From contig NZ_JAIBHJ010000021.1 of the NCBI RefSeq assembly GCF_021278025.1, positions 1-64,000 of the forward strand: DNA of 64,000 bases, in the 5' to 3' direction. The translations under genes were made by a program, and so were the position numbers. The DNA is from Motilimonas sp. E26. Lineage in GTDB: Bacteria; Pseudomonadota; Gammaproteobacteria; Enterobacterales; CBDFNC01. The notes beneath the pieces are model-generated. The model saw only the letters and a list, made by a program, of their open reading frames with translations. It was not told where the DNA came from and ran no database searches. The first letter of the stretch is position 1. Each line of letters opens with the position of its first letter. This document shows, in pieces, positions 9,252-18,556 of this stretch.

Positions 9252-10695
9252 GTTGTAGGCTTTCGGTGGCTCGCTTAATGTTATCTGTCTCAATGGACAG
9301 TTGTGCAATTTGTGACAGATCATCTTGGCTGGTCAACTTCATGTTTTCGGTGCTGGCGGCAATACTGGCGGTAGCCTCAGATTGTTCATTGACGGCATTG
9401 GCCACCGAATTTGCTATTTCATTTGCAGAGCTGACCAATTGTGAGGTCTCTTTCATTTGTTGATTGGCAGACGTTGCCACAGCAATAACGTCGTCAACAA
9501 TGCTGATACAAGACTGCATTGCTTGCGTTGAGCTTTTTGAATGCGTGTTAAGCTCACTAATTGTTTTGGCTATTTTAGTAGTACTGTCTTTAGTGCGATT
9601 TGCTAAAGCCCTCACTTCATCAGCAACGACGGCAAAGCCACGGCCTTGTTCCCCAGCTCGAGCCGCTTCGATGGCGGCATTTAGTGCCAGCAAGTTAGTT
9701 TGGTCAGCAATGCTGGTAATGTCCTCAAGCACCTTGGTAATAACGTCACTGGCTTGTGCTAGCTGATGTATTTGTTCACTGGTCCCATTTAATGCATCTA
9801 ATAGATGCTGGTTTTTACTGTTAATGTCATTGACGTTGTTTTCGGTCAAATGGCTTAATGTGTTGGCTTGGGTCATTTGACTACTAAGTTGCCCAGCTTG
9901 ATTGGCAATCATGTTTACGGTGTCAAGCATCTGCTCAACGGATAAGGCAATGCTATCCGTTTCTTGTCGCTTAACATTGGCCGAAGTATTCAGAGACTCT
10001 TTGAGTTCAGCCAAGGTTGTGGTGTTTACCACTAATTCTTTGGCTTGGGTTTTAACGTCGTGAATAAGGGTGTTAAGTAATGTTAACAGCTCGTTAAACC
10101 CACGTAGCGTTTTACTTTTTTTGCTTTCCACTCGCAACGTTAAATCAATCGACTGCTTGTTTTGGGTTAGTTGCTTAGTAATAGCAGCAAGCTCAGCGCC
10201 AACGTAACTATCGTCTCTTAAGGTTTTAGCAATAAAACCTGCCACGATTGACTCGACGATAGCATAAACAGCGTGAATAATTACCGTTGAGAACATTAAG
10301 CGGTCAGCGTCAAAGATGTAAACGCCAGCGTTGTTCAGTTGTAAAAAATAAAATGACATATGATGGACGGCTACAACCGTCACAGCAGTGATAAACACCT
10401 TCCAGTCACTAAAAATAATTAAGAATGCCATCAAAATGAATATCTCAAAGTGCACCTCAATCAAGCCATTCATTTGATGAATATGTAAACAAGCAAAAAT
10501 CATTGCTGCTATGGCTGAAACGTGTCGGGTAAGCGGGCTCGTTGGCACTGACTTGATAAGATAAAGAGGAACGATAAGCGCAGGTAAACCAATAAAGATC
10601 ACTTCAAGGTAGGTAGAATGGACAAACGACATGGCCACGGATTCAATGAAAAGAGCCACAAACAGGAGAGAAAACATTTTGCTTTGGGTTTTCAT
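9229..10695 (-). CDS. Methyl-accepting chemotaxis protein with a multi-pass sensor
   Basis: 488 residues. The first ~175 residues form about five or six hydrophobic segments with very short loops, so the sensor is membrane-embedded, with no periplasmic ligand domain. A HAMP domain is not obvious. The C-terminal half is a clear MCP signalling domain with the conserved hairpin tip [20 protein letters not shown] (about residues 327-346) followed by [18 protein letters not shown]. It should signal to CheA/CheW. No che genes are nearby. The downstream DUF6436 gene overlaps it and may share its transcript. Confidence 0.93.
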   Translation of the reverse strand: MKTQSKMFSLLFVALFIESVAMSFVHSTYLEVIFIGLPALIVPLYLIKSVPTSPLTRHVSAIAAMIFACLHIHQMNGLIEVHFEIFILMAFLIIFSDWKVFITAVTVVAVHHMSFYFLQLNNAGVYIFDADRLMFSTVIIHAVYAIVESIVAGFIAKTLRDDSYVGAELAAITKQLTQNKQSIDLTLRVESKKSKTLRGFNELLTLLNTLIHDVKTQAKELVVNTTTLAELKESLNTSANVKRQETDSIALSVEQMLDTVNMIANQAGQLSSQMTQANTLSHLTENNVNDINSKNQHLLDALNGTSEQIHQLAQASDVITKVLEDITSIADQTNLLALNAAIEAARAGEQGRGFAVVADEVRALANRTKDSTTKIAKTISELNTHSKSSTQAMQSCISIVDDVIAVATSANQQMKETSQLVSSANEIANSVANAVNEQSEATASIAASTENMKLTSQDDLSQIAQLSIETDNIKRATESLQHDIESFK

Positions 10696-11037
10696 ATTTT
10701 GTTATCCGCTTACAAAGGAAATAATTTTAATACATGATTGCATGTAAGTGTGGTTGATGAATAGTCGACTTGACAAATGAATCGGGTGATTTCGCTATAT
10801 TTTATATGTTACTGACAGTGTCTTGACTAAAATATCAGTGAAAAATGTTGCCGTCGGAACTCTACGTTGGCTTGCTATGTTCGGATCGAAAAAAATGGCT
10901 TAGACAGAAAATTTGCCCAATACTTGAGTTTTTTACATGAAGCAGGAAATGTTGGTGTAATTGGGCTGGGTAAACAGGGGAAATAATGCTTATAATACAA
11001 GATGATGAGCCGAACGTACTATTAAAAAGGAGTCAAC
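10696..11037. other. Divergent intergenic region
   Basis: No gene seen. It should hold the promoters of the divergent chemoreceptor and K+ channel genes. A perfect TATAAT at 10991-10996 is a plausible -10 for the channel gene, about 40 bp before its start; no good -35 was found. Confidence 0.4.
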
Positions 11038-11742
11038 TTGTTTAAAACAATTAAAGACATGGTAGAGGATAACAATACTGCCATAGGTCGTCGCTTTGAG
11101 ATTTTTACGCAGATCATGATAGTGTTATCACTAATCAGCTTTTCTGTTGAAACCTTACCGAATATCAGTGCAGAGTTAAGAGCTAACTTATTTTTGTTTG
11201 AAGCCGTAACTGTGTTTATTTTTACCTTTGAATATATTGCTCGGGTAGTGGTGGCTGATAGTAAACGTAAGTATATTTTTTCATTCTTTGGCATGGTTGA
11301 TTTACTTGCTATTCTGCCGTTTTACCTCGCCATTGGATTAGATTTACGTACTGTGCGGGCCTTTAGAATGTTGCGGTTGATCCGTATTTTAAAGTTAGTA
11401 CGTTACAGTGCTGCATCACGCCGCTTTTACCGCGCATTTATTATTGCAAAAGAAGAATTAACCTTATTCTTGTTCGCTTCACTGATCATCCTCTATTTAG
11501 CTGGGGTAGGAATTTACTACTTTGAACATTCAGTACAACCTGAGGCCTTTAGCTCAATATTTCATAGTTTATGGTGGGCTGTAGCTACGTTAACGACCGT
11601 GGGTTATGGCGATATTTACCCCATTACGGTTGGCGGCAAAATTTTCACCTTTTTTATCTTAATTATTGGACTAGGTGTCGTTTCTATTCCCGCGGGTATG
11701 GTGGCTTCAGCCTTGTCAAAAGCCCGAGAAATGGAAGATTAA
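11038..11742 (+). CDS. Voltage-gated potassium channel (Kch/ion-transport family)
   Basis: 234 residues with six hydrophobic segments. S4 carries regularly spaced arginines (RTVRAFRMLRLIRILKLVR). The pore loop holds the selectivity filter TTVGYGD at about residues 186-192, followed by S6. This is the architecture of a tetrameric inner-membrane K+ channel; no cytoplasmic RCK domain follows, and the chain ends about 16 residues after S6. The start is TTG, chosen because AAAAAGGAG lies 5 bp upstream and no ATG fits the N-terminus better. It appears to be monocistronic. Confidence 0.9.
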   Translation: MFKTIKDMVEDNNTAIGRRFEIFTQIMIVLSLISFSVETLPNISAELRANLFLFEAVTVFIFTFEYIARVVVADSKRKYIFSFFGMVDLLAILPFYLAIGLDLRTVRAFRMLRLIRILKLVRYSAASRRFYRAFIIAKEELTLFLFASLIILYLAGVGIYYFEHSVQPEAFSSIFHSLWWAVATLTTVGYGDIYPITVGGKIFTFFILIIGLGVVSIPAGMVASALSKAREMED

Positions 11743-11882
11743 TGATTTATGATGCTTTGAGAAGGCCAGTGTTTTAGTTTGCGCTAAAATGCTCGCTAAC
11801 TTACTCATTATCATCACTAAAGCTTGATTATCTTTTTGATAAGCATAGGATGAAGTATTCCTTTGATGAGAGGCAATAGACG

Positions 11883-12500
11883 ATGAGCCATAAAATATCT
11901 GATTTTGAAGTGCAACTTGCTATCAACCCTGAGTTGTTTGAATTTCAAACTCAAATGAAAGAAAAGCTTTATGACTTTAACCATGCTCGGCCTTCTCAAC
12001 ACGCATTAAAAGCTACGCTACTGGGGGACATTCTTGGTAGCTATAATGGCGCCACTATTGTGCCACCATTCTATTGCGACATGGGTAAAAACATCCACTT
12101 TGCAGAAGGAGGGTTTCTCAACAGTGGCGTGACTATTTTAGACATTGCCCCAGTCTATTTTGGCCGTTATGTGCAAATCGGGCCAAATGTGGTCATCAGC
12201 ACCGCAGGGCATCCACTTGATATAGCGGAGCGCGTATTACCTTTGGCATTAGGCAATCCTATCCACATAGGTGATAGTGTTTGGATTGGTGCAGGGGCTG
12301 TTGTTGTAGACGGCGTTACCATTGGTGCTCGCAGCGTGATTGGTGCTGGCAGTGTTGTTACCAAAGATATCCCTGAAGATTGTTTAGCCTTTGGCAACCC
12401 ATGTAAAGTGATCCGTAAACTTGAGCACGGCGAAGTGCCTTCTGAAGAAGAGCTATATGAAATGTGGAAGCCGATGATAGAGCTTAAATCATCAAGCTGA
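11883..12500 (+). CDS. Maa/LacA-type sugar O-acetyltransferase
   Basis: 205 residues of the left-handed beta-helix acetyltransferase family (maltose/galactoside acetyltransferases, NodL). Hexapeptide repeats are clear from VWIGAGAVVVDGVTIGARSVIGAGSVVTKDI. The catalytic His lies in STAGHPLD. The N-terminal ~60 residues match the Mac domain (YDFNHARPSQ). These enzymes transfer acetyl from acetyl-CoA to sugars, often for detoxification. Its substrate is unknown. GAGGCAATAGACG precedes the ATG. No sugar pathway genes adjoin it. Confidence 0.9.
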   Translation: MSHKISDFEVQLAINPELFEFQTQMKEKLYDFNHARPSQHALKATLLGDILGSYNGATIVPPFYCDMGKNIHFAEGGFLNSGVTILDIAPVYFGRYVQIGPNVVISTAGHPLDIAERVLPLALGNPIHIGDSVWIGAGAVVVDGVTIGARSVIGAGSVVTKDIPEDCLAFGNPCKVIRKLEHGEVPSEEELYEMWKPMIELKSSS

Positions 12501-12968
12501 GACACTAAAAACGCTGCTCGCTGTTTGGAAACGCTTTTTTACTAAATGATGTTCAGGACAATCCACGCAGTCAGGCCTTTGTGATGATATCGTTATCAGC
12601 TAAGGCGTGACACTGAGGCGCTTTCATCGTGAAGGTTGCTGGCTCCCATCCAGAAAGACAAACCGTTTCAGGCTAATGTTGACGTTGAAAAATTTGCGTG
12701 GAAAACAGGTCGCAAGCTGCAACCTTTAAGTAATTCTGTTATGCCATCATGCTATGTATTGATTAGTGCTTTTAGGTGAGCATTCATGTCAGTAACATTA
12801 ATTGTCTGCTAATAAAGAGGCTGGTGAAGTGATTCGATGGGGCAGATGGTCATATATAGCGTTATAGAGAGTTAAAATTAAACATTTTGTGTAGCAGCGT
12901 GTTAACCATGTGCAAAAGTGACAAAGTTAAGCGGCTGCTTCCAGCCGCTTAATGTTGATGTATTTCTG
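12501..12968. other. Intergenic region between convergent genes
   Basis: 468 bp. Apart from the glpQ-side terminator at 12929-12950 nothing could be assigned. Both strands between 12560 and 12760 show short open stretches of protein-like composition broken by stops, so a decayed gene is possible but cannot be identified. Confidence 0.35.
12929..12950 (-). terminator. Terminator hairpin of the GlpQ-like gene
   Basis: AAGCGGCTG-GAAG-CAGCCGCTT (minus strand) has a 9-bp GC-rich stem, 19 bp past the stop codon at 12969. The downstream tract AACTTTGT is only weakly U-rich. Confidence 0.6.
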
Positions 12969-14264
12969 CTAATTATCCATACAATTTGCGTAGTAAGTTA
13001 CCGTTGCAGGCCAGTCAGAAAACACACCTATCACGCCGACTTGTTTTGCTAGTACGTCTAATACTTCAAAGGTATCGCCTTTGTTGTCAATTGCGTTTGC
13101 AATCGACTGGTGATACCAACCGCCATTGCCTTGGCTGAGTAGCCCAGAGCGCTCTAACGTCCAAGTAATGATTTTTAAATTAGCCGCTTTCGCCGCCTTG
13201 GCATACTCGGATGGGACAATGTTGTTGTCGGCATCTAAGGTTAACAATACCCATAGCGGTGGGGCGATGATTTTAACGCCATCATTTGCTAACTCAGTCA
13301 TAGAGGGTGACCAAGTCGTCGCATTTTGTGGATCAAAATTAGCTAAGTCGTAACGGTCGTCCAGATAGACACCTTGCTGGCCAAACTCTGGTGTATTCGC
13401 TATCCAGTATTTTACATCTTCTAAATTAAATGATTGTGGATAAACGTCGGCCGGATCAACACCAGCAGCAGTATATTCATTAATCATTTTTTGCGCATAG
13501 TCTTGTTGAGTAAAGCCATCAAACGGCATCGTCACACTGGCAGACTTAAGCTCTGGTGTCATCTTAACCCCAGCTGCTTTAAATAACGCGATGCTTTCGG
13601 CATGAGTCATCAATGTTCCATTGCCAGAGTACAAGTCGGTTCGCCAAGTTGGGGTACCCGCCATAAATTCTTCAACTGTGGTTGCATTAGGGTTACTGCC
13701 ATCCATTTTGCCTTTCAAGGTTTTAAACTCTGCTAGGCTAATGTCGCTGGTACAACAGGTTGCGGTGGCTTTTACACCGTTAGCGGGATCGGCTGGGCTA
13801 AATGGCACAGAACACTTTTTTGCCAATTCTGGCATTGCCAGAATGTTGGTAGTGGTGGCTAAATCACATTGCGAATGGCGACACACAAGCGCTTTATCTT
13901 TAGTAAAAGTGACGTCACATTCTACTATGCCTGCGCCAGTATCAATGGCTGCTTGGTAAGACTCTTTAGTGTGCTCCGGAAATTGTAGCGCTGCGCCGCG
14001 GTGGCCAATGGAAAAATCGCTGCGATAAAATGAGCCAGATGCACATTGTTCAAGCTTGGTTTTCAGTGGGCTTGATTGCATTTCAGACACCAGAAACAGT
14101 GGGCGAGGGCCAACAGTAACCGCGTTAGCGTCTGGTTTAACGACTTCGTTAATCACATTTTTTGCCGTTTTCTCAACACTGTCATTGTCATTGCAGGCAC
14201 TGAGAAATAATACGCTGCTTAATGTACTTGCCATTCCCAGTTTACGTTTCCAACTTATCGACAT
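12969..14264 (-). CDS. Glycerophosphodiester phosphodiesterase, GlpQ-like lipoprotein
   Basis: A GDPD-family enzyme that hydrolyses glycerophosphodiesters to sn-glycerol-3-phosphate plus an alcohol. Core motifs: [15 protein letters not shown] with the catalytic HR, the metal ligands [11 protein letters not shown], and the second His in [10 protein letters not shown]. The C-terminal half has the TIM-barrel strand IITWTLER. The start at 14264 is preferred because GGAGCC precedes that ATG and because it puts a lipoprotein signal with lipobox LSAC at the N-terminus. An upstream in-frame extension to 14480 has no signal-like character. A Pho-box-like pair of half-sites lies at 14526-14554, consistent with phosphate control, but tentative. 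Confidence 0.9.
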   Translation of the reverse strand: MSISWKRKLGMASTLSSVLFLSACNDNDSVEKTAKNVINEVVKPDANAVTVGPRPLFLVSEMQSSPLKTKLEQCASGSFYRSDFSIGHRGAALQFPEHTKESYQAAIDTGAGIVECDVTFTKDKALVCRHSQCDLATTTNILAMPELAKKCSVPFSPADPANGVKATATCCTSDISLAEFKTLKGKMDGSNPNATTVEEFMAGTPTWRTDLYSGNGTLMTHAESIALFKAAGVKMTPELKSASVTMPFDGFTQQDYAQKMINEYTAAGVDPADVYPQSFNLEDVKYWIANTPEFGQQGVYLDDRYDLANFDPQNATTWSPSMTELANDGVKIIAPPLWVLLTLDADNNIVPSEYAKAAKAANLKIITWTLERSGLLSQGNGGWYHQSIANAIDNKGDTFEVLDVLAKQVGVIGVFSDWPATVTYYANCMDN

Positions 14265-14687
14265 GTTATGGCTCCATTGTATAGATATGATAGTTAACCC
14301 GAGCTCTGGATAAGCAAAGCAGTATTTTTCCTGCAAAAACGCGTAAATAGACCTAAAAAATAACGTTGGACTTTGCTTCTTGATATTGTTTGGGTATATC
14401 CCTATACGCTTTGCGCTTTCATCACTGAAAACGAACTTGGCAGTAAAATATACGGTATCCGCTCGTAATTGGCTTAGCAAAACTGAGGTTAGTTATAAAA
14501 ACAATGGTTAGACTAAGTTGTTAATGTGACAAGTAAAATAAGTATGGATGACAGTTTAACTAGCATAAATGAGCTATTTAATTGTAACTGTCGTGCTGAC
14601 TCCACGCTGGCAAGATAGCAAGCAGGGCGGTCAAGGTTACATGTCAATAATAACCTACAGCCCTGCTCTTTATCCCTAAAGAGCTGG
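14265..14687. other. Upstream region of the GlpQ-like gene
   Basis: No gene accepted here; a 61-residue open frame at 14513-14698 (minus) has no recognisable features and overlaps the oxidoreductase end. The region should contain the glpQ-like promoter and a possible Pho box. Confidence 0.4.
14526..14554 (-). promoter_or_regulatory. Possible PhoB box upstream of the GlpQ-like gene
   Basis: On the minus strand CTGTCAT and TTGTCAC lie 22 bp apart, the distance of two 11-bp PhoB repeats. The repeat expected in the middle is poor (ACTTATT). It is about 260 bp upstream of the start codon, rather far unless the leader is long. Confidence 0.22.
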
Positions 14688-15755
14688 TTATTGGTCAAAC
14701 CCTTCTAATACCACCTTACCCACGGCTTGATGGGTTTCAATATAGGCATGAGCGCGTTTAAGGTTACTTGCATTGATTGCGCCATAGTGCTGCCCTAAGG
14801 TTGTTTTCAGTATCCCCGCGTCAACCAGTTGCGAAACTTGAGTTAAGAGATCATGCTGCTTTTGTATATCCCAAGTAGTAAACATGGCGCGTGTAAACAT
14901 CAACTCCCAATGCAATGAGAGGGATTTTTGCTTAAGTTTTTTAATGTCGATATCTTGCTGTGGGTCGTCAATCAGCGCTAGTTTACCTTGCGGCGCGAGC
15001 ACTTCTATTAATTGGCTGAAGTGTTGATCAGTATGGGTCAGGCTGATCACATGACTGACGTGTGAAATGCCTAATTTGTTGAGTTGAGGTAGCAATGGCT
15101 GATGGTGATCAATAACATGATCAGCACCTAACGCTTTAACCCAATCTTGGCTTTGTGGCCGCGATGCGGTGCCAATGACCGTAGCCTGAGTTAATGTTGC
15201 CGCCAACTGCGTTAAAATCGAGCCAACGCCGCCGGCCGCGCCCATGATTAAAATGATGGGTTTGGGTGCAGATGGTTTTGCTTGCTGTATGGCTACATTT
15301 GAATCTGATTGAGTAGGTAAATTCGGTGTAAAGTCGAGTCTATCGAACAATAATTCCCATGCGGTGATAGCTGTTAGTGGCATTGCCGCTGCTTCAACGT
15401 CTGATAATGAGGCAGGTTTAATTCCAACAATACGCTCGTCAACTAATTGATATTCAGCATTAGAGCCTGAGCGAGTGATATCGCCGGCATACCACACTTT
15501 GTCGCCAACCTTAAACAGGCTTACTTCGCTGCCGGTTGCAACCACTTCGCCAACGGCATCCCAACCCAGTATTTTATGTTCACCGGGCGTAGGTGATGCC
15601 GATTTACGTACCTTAGTATCGACGGGATTGACAGAAATGGCATGAACCTTAATAAGAAGATCGTGGCCTTGTGCTTGAGGTATATCTAGCTCAATATCAA
15701 TCAAACTGTCTGTTTGTGTTATGTCTTGCGGTTGTAAATATCCGACTGCTTTCAT
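14688..15755 (-). CDS. Zinc-free MDR alcohol dehydrogenase / quinone oxidoreductase
   Basis: 355 residues of the medium-chain dehydrogenase/reductase superfamily, the quinone-reductase-like 'zinc-binding alcohol dehydrogenase' branch. The N-terminal GroES-like domain includes VHAISVNPVDTKVR and GWDAVGEVVATGSEV. The Rossmann domain carries LIMGAAGGVGSILTQLA. Catalytic-zinc ligands of true alcohol dehydrogenases are not evident, so NADPH-dependent reduction of quinones or enones is more likely. An insert of about 15 polar residues (LPTQSDSNVAIQQAK) precedes the Rossmann core. AAGGATCAGCT lies before the ATG. It appears to be a single gene. Confidence 0.88.
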   Translation of the reverse strand: MKAVGYLQPQDITQTDSLIDIELDIPQAQGHDLLIKVHAISVNPVDTKVRKSASPTPGEHKILGWDAVGEVVATGSEVSLFKVGDKVWYAGDITRSGSNAEYQLVDERIVGIKPASLSDVEAAAMPLTAITAWELLFDRLDFTPNLPTQSDSNVAIQQAKPSAPKPIILIMGAAGGVGSILTQLAATLTQATVIGTASRPQSQDWVKALGADHVIDHHQPLLPQLNKLGISHVSHVISLTHTDQHFSQLIEVLAPQGKLALIDDPQQDIDIKKLKQKSLSLHWELMFTRAMFTTWDIQKQHDLLTQVSQLVDAGILKTTLGQHYGAINASNLKRAHAYIETHQAVGKVVLEGFDQ

Positions 15756-16135
15756 AGCTGATCCTTGTAAAGGTGAGGTGTTACGCGATTAAAACGCGTG
15801 TTGTAAACTGTTGCCTGCGATATCATTCCGTTAGTTACGTTAATATGTTGCTGTAAGATGATCCAAGCTTAATCATTCACCACATAAACTCAGTTAATTT
15901 TAAGTGAATCAATCCCTTTTGCTTACGTCAAATTCGTAAATTTCTGCAATTACGCATTTTGGGTCAGACTTTTTTCCCTTCAGTATATAATCTAAGTCCA
16001 TTGCTGTAAGCAAGTCTATATATATGATTTTTAAGTGCTATATACCCAATCATCTTGAAGGTGCATTGAAATTATGCATTTCTAGGTTGATTAGGTATAT
16101 ATCGTTCTTGCATGTGTAATAAAAAGGACTATTGA
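15756..16135. other. Divergent intergenic region with a repeat element
   Basis: 380 bp between the MDR gene and the MoxR operon. It carries the 63-bp palindromic element at 16039-16101. The operon promoter must lie in or just after it. Nothing else was identified. Confidence 0.5.
16039..16101. repeat. Palindromic MITE/REP-like element, 63 bp
   Basis: The left arm TATATACCCAATCATCTTGA is mirrored by a right arm ending TTGATTAGGTATATA, and GGTGCAT/ATGCATTT extends the dyad. The CCCAATCAnCTTGAAGnTGCAT terminus recurs at 21071-21092, which marks a dispersed family rather than a local operator. Confidence 0.65.
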
Positions 16136-16999
16136 ATGTTAAATCGCGCCACACGTTTTTATCTTGCGGCTTTTATTCTGGCGGCTTTATTGCTTAGTTG
16201 CATTAACAGCATCGCGTTGCAAACTCAGGTGCCTGAGTATTATAAAGATGCCCTCAACATCATGCTTGGCAGTCCAATGGGGATCCCCCTTATAGGCTTT
16301 ATGATAGTGGCAGCTGGCGGATGTTTTTTTATTTTGTTTAACGCGGCTCATATTCGTCAAATTGTGATTGCTTATGCCATTGGCATGGTGCTTTTCTTTG
16401 GTGCATTCACCTTATTTATGAATTCGGTAGCAACCGAGCAAACAGAATTCTCAGCGTCTGTTGTGGCGAAACAAGAAAGGCCGACTTCCATTGAAAATGA
16501 GCAAGTCTTACCCCTTTGGACTGAGACCGAGCCTGAGCAACTTCAGCAACAGATTCGCCAATCTATTCACATTAGTCCGTGGGTGATTGCCGCTATTTTA
16601 GCCACACTGTTAGGGTTGATCGTCGCACCAATGTTACGAAAGCGGCGCTCGCGCAGGGACATAGGTGCGCCCGTTGCTCCTGTGCCAGTGCTGGCAAGCC
16701 TAGCAAAGGCCCAAGCAGAAACGATGCAAACTAACCAAGCGGCAGGTAAAGAACAAATTATTGAATGTTATCAACAATTATTAACGTTACTGGCTGAGCA
16801 ATACCAACTAGTGCGGCAGCCAACGCAAACTGCACATGAGTTTTATCAGCTGTTATGTCAAGGGAACTTGCCTGCCAAGCCCCTTTATCAAATAACCTTG
16901 CTGTTTGAAAAAGCCTGTTACAGCCAAGCACCATTTGACCAACAAGACTTGTCGCTAGCTATTGGCTATTTAAATCAAATTGCGGAGGCGAAGGCATGA
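16136..16999 (+). CDS. DUF4129-domain membrane protein, first gene of MoxR operon
   Basis: 287 residues. Three N-terminal hydrophobic segments lie at about 8-28, 45-65 and 72-100, followed by a polar linker, a further membrane segment near 150-170 (PWVIAAILATLLGLIVAPML), then a cytosolic C-terminal domain. This last part (IIECYQQLLTLLAEQYQLVR ... TAHEFYQLL ... ITLLFEKACYS) has the DUF4129 pattern, which in TgpA-type proteins follows a transglutaminase domain. Here no transglutaminase domain is present. Its stop overlaps the next start (ATGA), so the operon is translationally coupled. Function unknown; a membrane-linked chaperone or peptidase-accessory role with MoxR is inference. Confidence 0.72.
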   Translation: MLNRATRFYLAAFILAALLLSCINSIALQTQVPEYYKDALNIMLGSPMGIPLIGFMIVAAGGCFFILFNAAHIRQIVIAYAIGMVLFFGAFTLFMNSVATEQTEFSASVVAKQERPTSIENEQVLPLWTETEPEQLQQQIRQSIHISPWVIAAILATLLGLIVAPMLRKRRSRRDIGAPVAPVPVLASLAKAQAETMQTNQAAGKEQIIECYQQLLTLLAEQYQLVRQPTQTAHEFYQLLCQGNLPAKPLYQITLLFEKACYSQAPFDQQDLSLAIGYLNQIAEAKA

Positions 17000-17565
17000 A
17001 CAAAAGCAGCGCTTATAGCATTCGAAAAGTATTGATCTTTATTTTGATGTCATTGGTCACTCTACTAATACTGGCTAGCTATCCACCACTATGGCTGTTG
17101 ACATTATTCACTTGGGCATTGGCGCTGCCAGCGGTGTTTGTTTGGGTGTCATTACTATTGATGCTGTTTTTTATCAGTATACAACGCATTAGAAAAGCGG
17201 ACTTGGCTGCAGAAGTGTTGCTGATTAATTACCAAGGCACGCCAGCAACAGATGAGCATTTACTGCAAACATTAAGTGATTATTTTGAAGCGGGAAATGA
17301 GTCCCAATTACACAGCTATGTAAAAGGTTTGTATATGAACAGGTATTGTACGCAACATCAGCTGAGCAGCAGAGACGGACTAAAACAGTTGCAGCAAGAC
17401 CCCGCCATTGCTACGGACTTAAAACAAGCGCTGGCGTTTGCGGTAAAGCCAAATTGGCAACAAACCTTGAGCTTTGGTTATTGGCCAGTGAATACGCAGC
17501 CTTACTTGCCACATACTCAAATTATCTTAACGGCTTTGTGTAGCCATCACTCTAATCAATCTTAA
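16996..17565 (+). CDS. Operon membrane protein of unknown function
   Basis: 189 residues. Two adjacent hydrophobic segments in the first 70 residues are followed by a soluble domain with no recognised motif. The coding region overlaps the upstream gene by 4 bp (ATGA) and ends 10 bp before the MoxR gene. The position matches the small membrane proteins often found beside MoxR and DUF58 genes. No function can be assigned. Confidence 0.7.
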   Translation: MNKSSAYSIRKVLIFILMSLVTLLILASYPPLWLLTLFTWALALPAVFVWVSLLLMLFFISIQRIRKADLAAEVLLINYQGTPATDEHLLQTLSDYFEAGNESQLHSYVKGLYMNRYCTQHQLSSRDGLKQLQQDPAIATDLKQALAFAVKPNWQQTLSFGYWPVNTQPYLPHTQIILTALCSHHSNQS

Positions 17566-17575
17566 GGAATCAGCG

Positions 17576-18556
17576 ATGAACGAACATAAAATAGGCTTAC
17601 AACAAGTTCCTGATATTTGTCAGGCGGTATTGGCAGAGGTTGAAAAAGCAATTATCGGCAAAAGGCACGTATTAGAACAAGTGCTTGCAGCGTTATTGTC
17701 GCAAGGGCATGTGTTACTTGAAGATAATCCGGGGGTGGCTAAAACCCAAATAGCGAAAAGCTTTTCCAGGGTGTTAGGATTAGACTTTAAGCGCATTCAA
17801 TTTACCCCTGATTTACTCCCTGGTGATATTTTAGGTGGCTTTATATTTGATCGCCAAAACAATCAGTTTCAGCTAAAAAAAGGCCCCATTTTTACCTCAC
17901 TGCTATTAGCCGATGAAATTAACCGCGCATCACCTAAGGCGCAGTCGGCCTTGTTAGAAGCGATGGAAGAAAAGCAAGTGACCCTAGACGGTGAAACCTT
18001 AATGTTGCCACAGCCGTTTTTTGTCATGGCGACACAAAACCCGATTGAGTATGAGTCTACTTTTCCGTTGCCAGAGGCGCAGTTAGATCGGTTTTTACTC
18101 AAGCTCTCTGTCGGTTACCCCTCGCAAGAGCAAGAAATAGCCATTCTAGCCGCCAGGCAACACCGCCATACAGCGCAAGCTAGTTTAGAGGTGATCACCG
18201 AGTGCAGTGAACTTGTTGCGATGCAAAATGCCATCGAGCAAGTCACAGTGAGCGATGCACTGCAAAGCTACATAGTACAAATTGTTAGAGCTACCCGCAA
18301 TTTGCCCAATGTAGTGGTTGGCGCCAGTCCGCGAGCCAGTCTCGCGTTGCTAAGTATTAGCCGAGCATGGGCTGCCATGCAGGGACGCGATTATGTATTG
18401 CCAGACGATATTAAAGCTATTGCCATACCGTGTTTAGCCCATCGATTAAGTTTATCGCCTGAGCTATGGGGGCAAGATCAAGCCGCTGAAAAAATCATTC
18501 AAGGCATTTTGAATAAACTTGCCGTGCCAATGGAGCAAGGTAATGGAGCAAACTAA
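17576..18556 (+). CDS. MoxR-family AAA+ ATPase
   Basis: 326 residues. Walker A is VLLEDNPGVAKTQIAK (MoxR proteins commonly have an A before KT), Walker B is LLLADEINRASPKAQSALLEAMEE, sensor 1 is FVMATQNPIEYESTFPLPEAQLDRF, and the C-terminal lid contains GASPRASLALL. MoxR ATPases act as cytosolic chaperones for complexes, often with vWA or DUF58 partners. TAAGGAATCAGCG precedes the ATG. The DUF58 gene begins inside its last codons. Confidence 0.95.
   Translation: MNEHKIGLQQVPDICQAVLAEVEKAIIGKRHVLEQVLAALLSQGHVLLEDNPGVAKTQIAKSFSRVLGLDFKRIQFTPDLLPGDILGGFIFDRQNNQFQLKKGPIFTSLLLADEINRASPKAQSALLEAMEEKQVTLDGETLMLPQPFFVMATQNPIEYESTFPLPEAQLDRFLLKLSVGYPSQEQEIAILAARQHRHTAQASLEVITECSELVAMQNAIEQVTVSDALQSYIVQIVRATRNLPNVVVGASPRASLALLSISRAWAAMQGRDYVLPDDIKAIAIPCLAHRLSLSPELWGQDQAAEKIIQGILNKLAVPMEQGNGAN

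Noticed and set aside
9464-9766. Long open frame on the plus strand opposite the chemoreceptor
   Set aside because: It mirrors the low-stop codon pattern of the MCP signalling domain; the MCP gene is certain.
14513-14698. 61-codon minus-strand ORF downstream of the MDR gene
   Set aside because: No RBS, family features or conservation clues; it overlaps the end of the MDR gene.
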